DNA of 64,000 bases, taken from Lodderomyces elongisporus (taxonomy: Eukaryota > Ascomycota > Pichiomycetes > Serinales > Debaryomycetaceae). The position numbers and the translations under genes are program-made. Below are positions 39,101 to 46,497 of the stretch, piece after piece. How positions within the stretch are numbered: the first letter of the stretch is position 1; the number at the start of each line of letters is the position of its first letter. A model generated the notes under the pieces. It saw only the letters and a program-made list of their open reading frames with translations, made no database searches and had not been told where the DNA came from. The DNA is taken from assembly GCF_030384665.1 (NCBI RefSeq), contig NC_083679.1:1054001-1118000 (forward strand), written 5' to 3'.

Positions 39101-41100
39101 GCAAACTTCAGGTCACAGTGCACTTTGATAATTCTGTTTAAACCTTCAATCTTTTTGAACTTGTTATTTTTGCTCACAAAATTTATTGGTAAGCTCACAG
39201 CACTAAGTGAGCCTCTGCGATGTCCAAGACTACCACTGCCTACACCACCAAGAACAGCACCTGCTGTAGTTGTAGACGATGCAGTTGATGGTTTCAAATA
39301 GACTGCACCAGATTTTGTACACAATACTAAAGATCCATCGTTGGCAACGTCGATATCAGTAGCTATCATATCGTTCGAATGAGGTTTCCAAACAGTTGAG
39401 TACTTTGTGTTTTTGATATCCAGGGTATTAGCAGTACCAATAAAACTGTTATTGCTATTGCCATTGTTATTGCTGTTACTGTTGTTGTTGTTACTGTTGT
39501 TATTGTTGCTTATTGAAAAACTTAAAACTGAACCACCACTGAGCAAAAGCATTGTTGTGTCTGGACCACGAGTTACGACTTTGGTAACCACAGCTGCCAT
39601 TGTTAGCTTACGAGGTTTGAAAATGTCAAAGTGATGGTCCTTGATAACTTTGATTTTTGGAAGCTTATAATGTTGGTAATTGTAATACACGTGTATATCA
39701 TTCATCACAGTTACTACGCAAGTGCACAATTCTGATGTGCTCACCAACTTGATCTCATCGCGAAGAAAAGTGACTTTTGGTGTTGATTGGACCTCACCCT
39801 TCCAAGACTCGTTATTAAGCTTTATTTCAATATCCCCATGTGCACAAGAGATCCCCATTTGGCCCACATTCAAACCCCATGAAAATAACTGGTTCTTCGA
39901 CCATGCTACTGAATGTATTTTGGATACTGCAATACCCAAGATTTTTTCACCCAGCTTACGGAGTTCGCCACCTACAAGTACGGGTGATGATATAAAGTCA
40001 TCGAGGTAACTTTTCACTTTCTTGGAGGAGTTAACTCCTAATTGGTTAAAACTGTTTAACCCCCACGTAAACACCTCATTGCTTGATGTCAAAGCTAACG
40101 AATGGTTATTGGAAGTTGCAATCAGGACGACTCTTTTGTAAGAGCCATGTATATCGTTGAAAATATCCAATTTTTTAAATGTTGAGCAGTTTTTTTCATT
40201 GCCTTGTCCTAATCTACCACGGGATCCGTGACCCGCTGTGAAAATTTCACCCTTTGTTGTTAAGACCATCGAGTGGTGTTTTGTAATGTTGATATCTTGG
40301 AAACAAGGTGTTTGCAAAAATGATTGCAAATTATTGGCGCCAATGTTATCGTAAACATCACTAAAAGATTCATGATTGTTGATTTTTGATGGAATGATTC
40401 TATCCTTTGTATCTCCTGATCCAAGTTGATTGTTCAAGTTACTACCAAAGACGTATAAGTGATGCCTCTTGGTTGATTTTGTTTCGTTGAACTTTTTGCT
40501 TACATGCTGTACATTTTCATCTTCATCTTCATCTACATCCTCTTCCTCATTTTCATTTTCATTTCCAAAATTATGTTCGCCATTAATCGTCTTACCAAAT
40601 TTGTCAATGCGATTCATGTCCTTTTTGAAATAAAACTCATTATCTGCTCCGATATATAATGGATCAAATGATTTTATATCCATCAATTGTATCGGAGTCA
40701 ATCCACTTCTATCCTTGCATTTTAGCAATTCAATAAATGGTCCATTGGGCAAAAATAAATTTTGTAAGGTGACACCTTGTAGGTACTTTACCAAGATTGT
40801 AAAGCATTGGACTCTTTTGTAGTGTATGATATAGTGCATACAATTCCATCCGTTCTCATAATCTAGTGACTGTAAAATATTCTTAAAGTTTGGATTTTTG
40901 ACAAGTTTTTGCAAGTTGTCTGTTTCATTATATAAAATGGCGATGTGCAAGATGGTTCTGCCAAAGACATCTCTTTGGGCTAATTCATCTTTTGAAATTT
41001 TGTTTAGTTTAAGTTGATTCTTTTCTAAAGCTCCCTCATTCTTGCCCTGAATATTGTCCAGATTCTTGCCCTGGTCTCTGGCAGAACCACCAGATGACAT
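36106..41100 (-). CDS. Ankyrin-RCC1-BTB protein, IBTK-like
   Basis: 1664 residues from the ATG at 41100; the frame runs 36 codons further but only from a TTG. The domain order is that of the IBTK family (substrate adaptors for Cullin-3 ligases in animals, with fungal homologues). Ankyrin repeats lie at about residues 40-170 (DVFGRTILHIAILYNE, ENGWNCMHYIIHYK). RCC1-type blades run from about 215 to 520 (LYVFGSNLNNQLGSGD, GEIFTAGHGSRGRLGQG, EVFTWGLNSFNQLGV). A first BTB-like segment is near 760 (FIMVKDTKIPFHKDILKYMS), and a second, clear BTB is at about 910-1010 (VEFTLQDGSMRAHSFLLAAR). The C-terminal third is disordered, with Thr, Ser, Asn-Gly and Lys-Ser runs. An Asp/Glu insert sits before the RCC1 part. 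The function in this yeast is unknown; a Cullin adaptor is inference from the family. Confidence 0.85.
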   Translation of the reverse strand: MSSGGSARDQGKNLDNIQGKNEGALEKNQLKLNKISKDELAQRDVFGRTILHIAILYNETDNLQKLVKNPNFKNILQSLDYENGWNCMHYIIHYKRVQCFTILVKYLQGVTLQNLFLPNGPFIELLKCKDRSGLTPIQLMDIKSFDPLYIGADNEFYFKKDMNRIDKFGKTINGEHNFGNENENEEEDVDEDEDENVQHVSKKFNETKSTKRHHLYVFGSNLNNQLGSGDTKDRIIPSKINNHESFSDVYDNIGANNLQSFLQTPCFQDINITKHHSMVLTTKGEIFTAGHGSRGRLGQGNEKNCSTFKKLDIFNDIHGSYKRVVLIATSNNHSLALTSSNEVFTWGLNSFNQLGVNSSKKVKSYLDDFISSPVLVGGELRKLGEKILGIAVSKIHSVAWSKNQLFSWGLNVGQMGISCAHGDIEIKLNNESWKGEVQSTPKVTFLRDEIKLVSTSELCTCVVTVMNDIHVYYNYQHYKLPKIKVIKDHHFDIFKPRKLTMAAVVTKVVTRGPDTTMLLLSGGSVLSFSISNNNNSNNNNSNSNNNGNSNNSFIGTANTLDIKNTKYSTVWKPHSNDMIATDIDVANDGSLVLCTKSGAVYLKPSTASSTTTAGAVLGGVGSGSLGHRRGSLSAVSLPINFVSKNNKFKKIEGLNRIIKVHCDLKFASFAFVREDIMTVPLELAMNDFYDDLKLLSPASEFIPHRKQQQLTEHLCDTYITSFMNSGKDHQRVQLQSQSLKGFAASSYALCLEDDENLYLEKGYDSFIMVKDTKIPFHKDILKYMSRAFKEMLDEANDLIIGDTFSAQWDYDKSAFLITSKETLPQSVLCFVHSLYDPLFKLERSSVSNVLFDEYMEMCKVFGIKPHNDLSGMLFEKQEQEQEQEQEESEDEDEDEVKDNEKDKVFSSNDGGDVEFTLQDGSMRAHSFLLAARSAFFETILSNRWKNSMQVDTLPKLDFSGVSKKQMKILLLHLYGVPNCDLLNMLGFDSDLHLNLTLSLSLSSKSYKDNHGIKANKMNEVDIINELLELMEIADELLLYQLQEMLELALCEMIYLDNVLELAVYADMLKAWKLFMNCCWYIYNNLEVLIFDPSMLDVPSEVLSKIESQCKVFDTMAVKQFTNKDEQLQIGKETSQNRENKVNEEKTLASSLQSQSVIPGTRLFVENLLQFNEIFMSDRKGYSSFEPLVDARLEVKKVKEPTKRRKSRKSSSASSASLLAVIKEFRDNYTWKEIGNNKASDPRLAMLASTSASLRRLISDLPFNREKLSPPVELADRNGKSLAVKGGVATATAAATSTSTTTTTTTISDPTLFLNSTGSSTSSLPSVSNVVKTKSTITATPIFNETIWKPQEPTGAPSPLLIKPLVSTLDIKPENSKQYKHRIGPHIKLSQKERKKLVAASAAKERILDKLKPEAISGSSVAPWANTSANTSNDQINTTFPVLGVANGSSSGGCGGCGGSNGSNGSNGSSTKNKKLPIAMSTKRATSPNGSKSPNDPYSGNMLYNLSNPSFSSVYSTPSLAEVKAFKARDDVFERMNDTKTTTKTLSEIKQEQEFEKWWQEESKRVQREMGIVDDTTLDNKGKNGSSKSRNKQAAESEPNSGSSLKSKSKSQSKSKLQLKLQLNSRKEPGLEIELEHTFVSQPRSQSRSNGSFSKQNGEKKLPVS

Positions 41101-42745
41101 TGTTGTTGCTGCTACAGCTGTATAATTAACACATGGGCCTGCTGCTGCTGCTGTTGCTGTGAAATCAGTTATGGGAAATATGATGGAAACAAAAAAGTAA
41201 ATGAGCAATAAGTTGACTTTAAAAAAGCTTTAGAATGGCCTGTAAAATAAAGGGAGCAAGCGGGATTGTGGAAAGAATCTATTTGATTAAAGGAATCGAA
41301 AGGAAAAGGAATTAATGGGAAAGGAAGGCAAGAAAAAAGTAGCTATAATTAAAGAATTCAGATGAGAGAAAACGAATAATCTACAACGGTGCGCGCAAAG
41401 TATACACACGCAGAAACACACACACATGGATACGCACGCATACTCATGGTTTAGTTGGTGGCACCGCGTGGGAGCTCTTTTCAAATATTTTCTTTTTTTT
41501 TTTTTCTGTCCTGCTCTTTAATGTTATGAAAGACAAAAATTGAAACGTGGGTTTCAACGGTTCGTACGGTTCATACCGTTCGCGATCCTCCCCTCTACCT
41601 CTCTTCTGACCCCCCCTCTCTTTTCTTTATGATAGTTGACTTTATGTAAAGACAGATTTTGCTCAATCTTTTGATATCAGCTATTTATGAGTTGTAAAAG
41701 GTATAGGATCGAGAGTAAATAAGTTAGGTTCATAGCCCAAAAAAAACTACAAGTACTTTCACCTCTGACTGAGTGTGACTAAAAAACTAACCACCACTGC
41801 GAAATTTTTAAAAAAAAAACACAAATAATCAGCACATTATCATCAGACGAAGCTCTCGGTCTAAGGTTTTTTTCTTCCTTTTCTTCAACTTCTTTAGCAT
41901 ATAAGTCGATAACAGGTCTCTTTCCTATATTTGCTCAGAATGAAAGAATATATTTCCAGGTAAAAGAGTACTGAAAAAGAGAAAGAAGAAGTGGAAGTGA
42001 AAAGCGCCGCATCTACTGCGGCTTAAGTTTCGGCTAAAGTGCAACCCTTGACTTGACTTGACTTGACTGTCTTTTCTTTTCTTTTTTTTTCCTCTCTTTT
42101 TTTTTCCCCTTTAAAGGTTTATGAGTCTATACTTGAGTGTGTGTTCCTTTGTTCCGAACCCACAAATACATTTTGTATTCTCTCTCTCTTACATATATAT
42201 ATATATATAATTATTTATTGCTCTTGTAACTCTTTATGTACCAATTTCTTAGTCTTAATCTGCGTTACCCCAAACTTTCTCACTTTTTCTGTCGGTTACG
42301 AAACAAAACTCACACAGCTTGAAGCTGTAGGAACACTTTCACATAGCTTCATATACCTATCACAACACCATCTGGAACAAATCAAACATATATCCTCCAA
42401 CTGACTGGTGCAAAAGTTCCCTGAATCTTTTATCCATCAGCCATTCTGTCATTCCATTTGTAGCGTTCTTTTACCGATTTCGGAATTTTTGCAAACCGTA
42501 AGCATTGTCGTTTAAAAGTTACTTTTTTTTTTATTCACATTTCCAAACAGACTTGCATACATACTGCAGAGTAGTATCTGGACAAGGACAAAGATAAAGA
42601 CAAAGACAGAGACAGAAATAAATAAAACATTTTCACAATCTACGAGAATACTGCCATCTAATACCTGAGTCAAAACTTTCTGCGTCCAACAAATCGCTTC
42701 AAGAATATAGTTTTATTTATATATATCGCTTTCCCCCGTTTGACA
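41101..42745. other. Divergent promoter region between the IBTK-like gene and the PXMP4-like gene
   Basis: 1.65 kb. At 41557-41583 the words ACGGTTCGT, ACGGTTCAT and ACCGTTCG form a short direct/inverted repeat cluster. A hairpin GAAAC-GTGG-GTTTC lies at 41542-41555. A tandem TTGACTTGACTTGACTTGAC is at about 42048-42067, and a (TA)n run is near 42194-42210. The rest is A+T-rich and pyrimidine-rich. No gene is seen. Confidence 0.5.
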
Positions 42746-43432
42746 ATGACAATTCTTACAAACCCATTATATCGTCCACTTTTCGAGATATTGAGATCCG
42801 CAAGGAATGGTATAGTATACGGTGGTAAGCTAAGGTTCTCGCATGCTTTGGTGATAAATCTTTTATACAAGTCTGGTCCACTACTACCACGATTGCGCTC
42901 AGTAATCGAAGCAACAAAAGATCATGCCGAAGTGTTGGCTGCTTTTGCAATCATTTACAAATTGGCCGTGAATGTGTTAAAGAGTGACGCATTTTTGGGT
43001 CCAAAAAACTTGTCCTTGTGCAAGTTTGTTGCGGGATGTTTTGGTTCGTGGATCGTGTATTCGGGTCATTTCAACTTGTTCCATGGTGGAATCACACACC
43101 AAATCACCTTGTACTGTTTTTCCAGAGTGATGTTGGCATTGGGCAAGATTTTGTTAGACAAGTACCTTGCGTGTGCTCAACCAACATTTATGAACTATCA
43201 AGGTGATTCCATACAGTATAGGGATTTGAACAACCATCAACAAAAAAAGTTGAAGAATATGATCTACAATAAACTGTGGAAATATTTTGCCATCTTGACC
43301 TGGGGTTTGGTGATGTTCATCTACGACTACCAACCACAATACTTACAGAGCTCGTTGCGCCATTCAATGACGTATATCTACGATGTGGAGATGGATACGT
43401 GGAACACATGGAAAGAGTTTTTGGGAATATAA
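42746..43432 (+). CDS. PXMP4: Peroxisomal membrane protein PXMP4/PMP24 family
   Basis: A 228-residue membrane protein of the PXMP4 (PMP24) group, related to the Tim17/22/23 fold and located in the peroxisomal membrane in animals and filamentous fungi. Matches to the human protein as I remember it are RSARNGIVYGGKLRFSHALV near residue 15 (RNGAVYGAKIRAPHALVM) and, at the C-terminus, YQPQYLQSSLRHSMTYIYDV (EYHRSTLQPSLQSSMTYLYE), plus a weak ILTWGLVMFIYDY span. Four or so hydrophobic segments are present. The ATG at 42746 is used; a TTG two codons upstream is ignored. Saccharomyces lacks a clear counterpart, so this yeast keeps an ancestral peroxisomal protein. Its reaction is unknown. Confidence 0.85.
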   Translation: MTILTNPLYRPLFEILRSARNGIVYGGKLRFSHALVINLLYKSGPLLPRLRSVIEATKDHAEVLAAFAIIYKLAVNVLKSDAFLGPKNLSLCKFVAGCFGSWIVYSGHFNLFHGGITHQITLYCFSRVMLALGKILLDKYLACAQPTFMNYQGDSIQYRDLNNHQQKKLKNMIYNKLWKYFAILTWGLVMFIYDYQPQYLQSSLRHSMTYIYDVEMDTWNTWKEFLGI

Positions 43433-43633
43433 TATCGGCAAAGTTTAGAGATGGGCACTTGTAGCGCGGCATACGGGGTAGGTGGTTTAGAATGGAGGAA
43501 AGAATGGATTCAACTGAGAAAACTTGAGAAATAAAGCAGCAAAATGGAATATATCGTATGTAAAGGATGAGCATAGAAGTAGAAATGATATGGGTCGATT
43601 ATCTTAGATAGATGTTGTATGCTTTGTTTAGTT

Positions 43634-43702
43634 ACGTGACGTGACGTGACGTGAAGTGAAGTGAAGTGAAGTGAAGTGAAGCGAAGTGACGTGACGTGAC
43701 GT
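43634..43702. repeat. Pentamer array: ACGTG units flanking AAGTG units
   Basis: About fourteen five-base units run without interruption. Four ACGTG units come first, then a run of AAGTG (one AAGCG), then ACGTG units again, so the array reads as a core of one variant bracketed by the other. ACGTG with a preceding TG makes TGACGTG, a bZIP (CRE/UPR-type) motif. It is downstream of the PXMP4-like gene and about 0.9 kb upstream of PDI1. Confidence 0.9.
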
Positions 43703-44038
43703 TTGGATTCGTTTCGTGTATGTTTTTATTTTTTTCAATTTTTATCTATTTACACATTTTCATTTTGCTAGTAAACACATGTGTTGGTAGATCCGACATT
43801 AAAGACTGTTCTATAATTATATATTTGTAGAAGTATATATTTTCAGTAGTATTGTGTAGAGCATGGGAGCATGCCCCCACAATTTCTCTCCGCTATTCAT
43901 CTGACGTGTCGCAGATCTCGGATAGTAGCAGATCATATCAATTGTCCGAAAATATTTATATGCGTCACTCAACTTTTTCTTGACAACTACTAGCTATTTG
44001 ATTGCCACCTTGCAATAATGCAGATGCTACCACATGAT

Positions 44039-44050
44039 TACGTGTACACG
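44039..44050. promoter_or_regulatory. TACGTG and CGTGTACACG palindrome upstream of PDI1
   Basis: The bases 44041-44050 form a perfect 10-base palindrome. The overlapping TACGTG (44039-44044) matches the core of the Saccharomyces UPRE-2 element. It is about 560 bases upstream of the PDI1 ATG. Confidence 0.4.
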
Positions 44051-44086
44051 GTAGCGAAACTAACACATACAAGAGAAATAAAATAA

Positions 44087-44093
44087 CAGCGTG
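44087..44093 (+). promoter_or_regulatory. CAGCGTG, UPRE-1 core, upstream of PDI1
   Basis: CAGCGTG is the core of the Hac1-bound unfolded-protein-response element of Saccharomyces KAR2, and here it is flanked as in ACAGCGTGT. It lies 515 bases upstream of the PDI1 start. PDI1 is a classic UPR target, so use of the site is plausible but not shown. Confidence 0.5.
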
Positions 44094-44607
44094 TTCAGTT
44101 TTTGGTTATGAGTGCACACACACACACACAATAGTACTTATTACAATTCTATTACGCGACAATTTTGCATTCGCACCTGCTAATGCAGACTCTAACGCAA
44201 TCGCAATGGCACTCGCCCTCGTGCTTGTGTCTGTGCTCGTACCCGTGCCCGCGCCAGTACACGTCGTGTTCCTCCCTCCCTTCTTGAGGGCGTGGGTGCA
44301 AGGCAGTCCCGATTCGCTTATAGACCGCTTGAAAAAAAACGAAAAATAGTATTTTTGAACACCGAATTTTCCAGAATACTGCCGTGAACATTTTCTTTTT
44401 TTTCCGTCTATTAATCAGTTTACTAATCAACCAAGCCCAACTTTATTCCTTGAAAAAGAGTTCATTCACCATTTTCCACACATACTTATTTTCTTTTCTT
44501 TTCTTTTTTTTTTTGTTCTTACAGTATACAACTTTTGTCAATTTCTTTAAATAAAGAAGCTTCATTAGTTAATTCATCCATATAATAACTACTAAATACA
44601 GATCAAA

Positions 44608-46251
44608 ATGCAATTCTGGAAATACTCTACAAAGGTGCTCGCCACTCTTTTGGCTGTTGTCTCAGTCTCACAAGCAGGTGGCCCAGCTGATGGTGATGCA
44701 GTTGCCGACCCAAACAGTGCCGTTGTGAAATTGACTTCGGATAATTTCGCTTCTTTCCTCGAGGAGAACCCCTTGGTGTTGACTGAGTTTTTCGCTCCAT
44801 GGTGTGGATACTGTAAGATGTTGGGACCTGAATTCTCCAAGGCTGCCGACTCACTTAACGAATCACACCCAAAGATCAAATTGGCCCAAGTTGACTGTAC
44901 CCAGGATGAGGAATTGTGTATGGAGTTTGGAATTAGAGGATACCCAACATTGAAGATCATCAGAGATGGTGACTCTAAGCAAGCTGAAGACTACCAAGGT
45001 CCAAGAGAAGCTAGTGGTATTGCTGAACATATGATCAAACAATCCTTGCCTGCTGTTCAAATCCCAGAAACATGGGAAGATTTGGAGAAATTGATTGAAG
45101 AGCAAACCAAGCCATTTGTCTTGCAAGTTAACTCAGCCACAGATGACATTTTCCAAAAAGTGGCCAATGTCAAGAGAAAAGATTTCTCATTTATCAACGT
45201 TGGCAAGGACTTTATTAAGCAATTGGGTACAAAATTGAACAAGGATTTGAAGAAAGCATCATACTTGGTTGTCCATCCAAAGCAACTTGCTGATGCTATT
45301 GGCTTTGACGGTAAAAAGGCTGATGTCGAGAGCTTGACCAAATGGATCGATGTTGAGACATTACCATACTTTGGTGAGATGGACAGAGACACATATATGT
45401 CATACATGACCTCACCATTGCCACTTGCGTACTACTTTTACAAGACCGCAGAGCAAAGAGAAGCTGTTGCCGATGATTTGGCCAAATTAGGAAAGCAATA
45501 CAGAGGTAAGATCAACATTGTTGGTTTAGACGCCAACTTGTATGGAAGACACGCCGAGGCAATCAATATGGACCCAGAAGTTGTTCCATTATTTGCCATT
45601 CAACTCATTGAAGACAATAAGAAGTATGGTATTAACCAAAAAGAGTACCCTGAAGGTCCATCTGTTAAAGTCATTGAGAAGTTCGTCAAGGACTACTTTG
45701 ATGGCAAATTGAAGCCAATTGTCAAATCTGAGGAGTTACCTACTGCAGAGGAAATTGCTGCTAACCCAGTGGTGAAGTTGGTTGGACACAACTACAATGA
45801 TATCTTGAACAATAGTGAAAAGGATATCTTTGTCAAGTATTATGCTCCATGGTGTGGGCACTGTAAGAAGTTGGCACCTACTTGGGAAGAGTTGGCTGAA
45901 ATTTTTGGTTCTAATAAGGGCGAGACAGGTGTTATTATTGCTGATATTGACCACACTGCAAATGATGTTGATGTGCCATTTGAGATTCAAGGATACCCAA
46001 CCTTATTGTTGTTCCCAGCTAATGGTGAGATTGACGAAAAGACCGGATTGAGAAAGCCAGTTGTGTTTGAAGGCCAAAGAGAATTGGATTCGTTGATTGA
46101 TTTCGTTAAAGAGAATGGTGCATTAAAGGTTGACGGTACTGAATTACAAGCTAAATTGAAAGAAGCTAGGGAAGCTGCTGAAGAAGCTGCTGGAGATGCC
46201 AAGGATGAAGTTGAAGAAGCTGCTGAGAAAGTTGAGCACGATGAATTGTAA
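44608..46251 (+). CDS. PDI1: Protein disulfide isomerase
   Basis: This 547-residue enzyme of the ER lumen forms and reshuffles disulfides in secretory proteins. A signal peptide covers about residues 1-23 (hydrophobic LATLLAVVSVSQAG). The four thioredoxin-fold domains run a-b-b'-a'. The first active site is APWCGYCK with Cys66 and Cys69, and the second is APWCGHCK with Cys416 and Cys419. The first site has Tyr where Saccharomyces has His, which may shift its redox potential. The family's cis-proline blocks (GYPTLK and GYPTLLLFP) are present. An acidic/Ala-Glu helix (EAREAAEEAAGDAKDEVEE) leads to the ER retention signal HDEL. The ATG is the first in frame. The upstream region has UPR-type motifs, which fits stress induction. 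It is convergent with GID7. Confidence 0.97.
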   Translation: MQFWKYSTKVLATLLAVVSVSQAGGPADGDAVADPNSAVVKLTSDNFASFLEENPLVLTEFFAPWCGYCKMLGPEFSKAADSLNESHPKIKLAQVDCTQDEELCMEFGIRGYPTLKIIRDGDSKQAEDYQGPREASGIAEHMIKQSLPAVQIPETWEDLEKLIEEQTKPFVLQVNSATDDIFQKVANVKRKDFSFINVGKDFIKQLGTKLNKDLKKASYLVVHPKQLADAIGFDGKKADVESLTKWIDVETLPYFGEMDRDTYMSYMTSPLPLAYYFYKTAEQREAVADDLAKLGKQYRGKINIVGLDANLYGRHAEAINMDPEVVPLFAIQLIEDNKKYGINQKEYPEGPSVKVIEKFVKDYFDGKLKPIVKSEELPTAEEIAANPVVKLVGHNYNDILNNSEKDIFVKYYAPWCGHCKKLAPTWEELAEIFGSNKGETGVIIADIDHTANDVDVPFEIQGYPTLLLFPANGEIDEKTGLRKPVVFEGQRELDSLIDFVKENGALKVDGTELQAKLKEAREAAEEAAGDAKDEVEEAAEKVEHDEL

Positions 46252-46497
46252 GTGAGTTACTAAGGAAAGTACTTTTTAAACACAGAGAGGAGCAAAAATG
46301 TAAAGAAGGTTAGATGCAAATCAAAGTTTATAATATTTTTTATATAAAGAATTTGTTTATCTTTATAAAGAAACGAAAAAAAAAAAGATTGAAACTGAAA
46401 AATGAAATTTAAACGAAAATGAAATTTAAAAAGACCCTCTTCCATTTGTAATCACTCTATAAATTTTATTATGGCCTTATTTCTCAATCACCGAGCT
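46252..46497. other. Convergent 3' region of PDI1 and GID7
   Basis: 246 A+T-rich bases with a directly repeated GAAATTTAAA word near 46404-46430. No gene is seen. Confidence 0.5.

Larger units (their letters stand above)
43433..44607. promoter_or_regulatory. PDI1 upstream region
   Basis: 1.17 kb between the PXMP4-like gene and PDI1. In order it contains a pentamer array rich in ACGTG (43634-43702), a palindrome CGTGTACACG with TACGTG at 44039-44050, CAGCGTG at 44087-44093, a (CA)n run (44114-44128) and an unusually G+C-rich stretch at about 44160-44330. T-runs lie just before the leader. The 92-codon minus-strand frame over the G+C-rich part is not supported as a gene. Confidence 0.6.

Noticed and set aside
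41101..41208. 36-codon N-terminal extension of the IBTK-like gene
   Set aside because: It would start at TTG. The first ATG at 41100 is the simpler choice. The same reasoning was applied to the TTG-led extensions of PMT1, the Sec7-domain gene, the PXMP4-like gene, the FMN-binding protein gene and the 271-residue gene.
44152..44430. 92-codon minus-strand frame rich in His and Cys over a G+C-rich stretch
   Set aside because: It lies in the PDI1 promoter, has no recognisable domain, and its His/Cys content follows from CACACG/CGTG-type repeats in the DNA.
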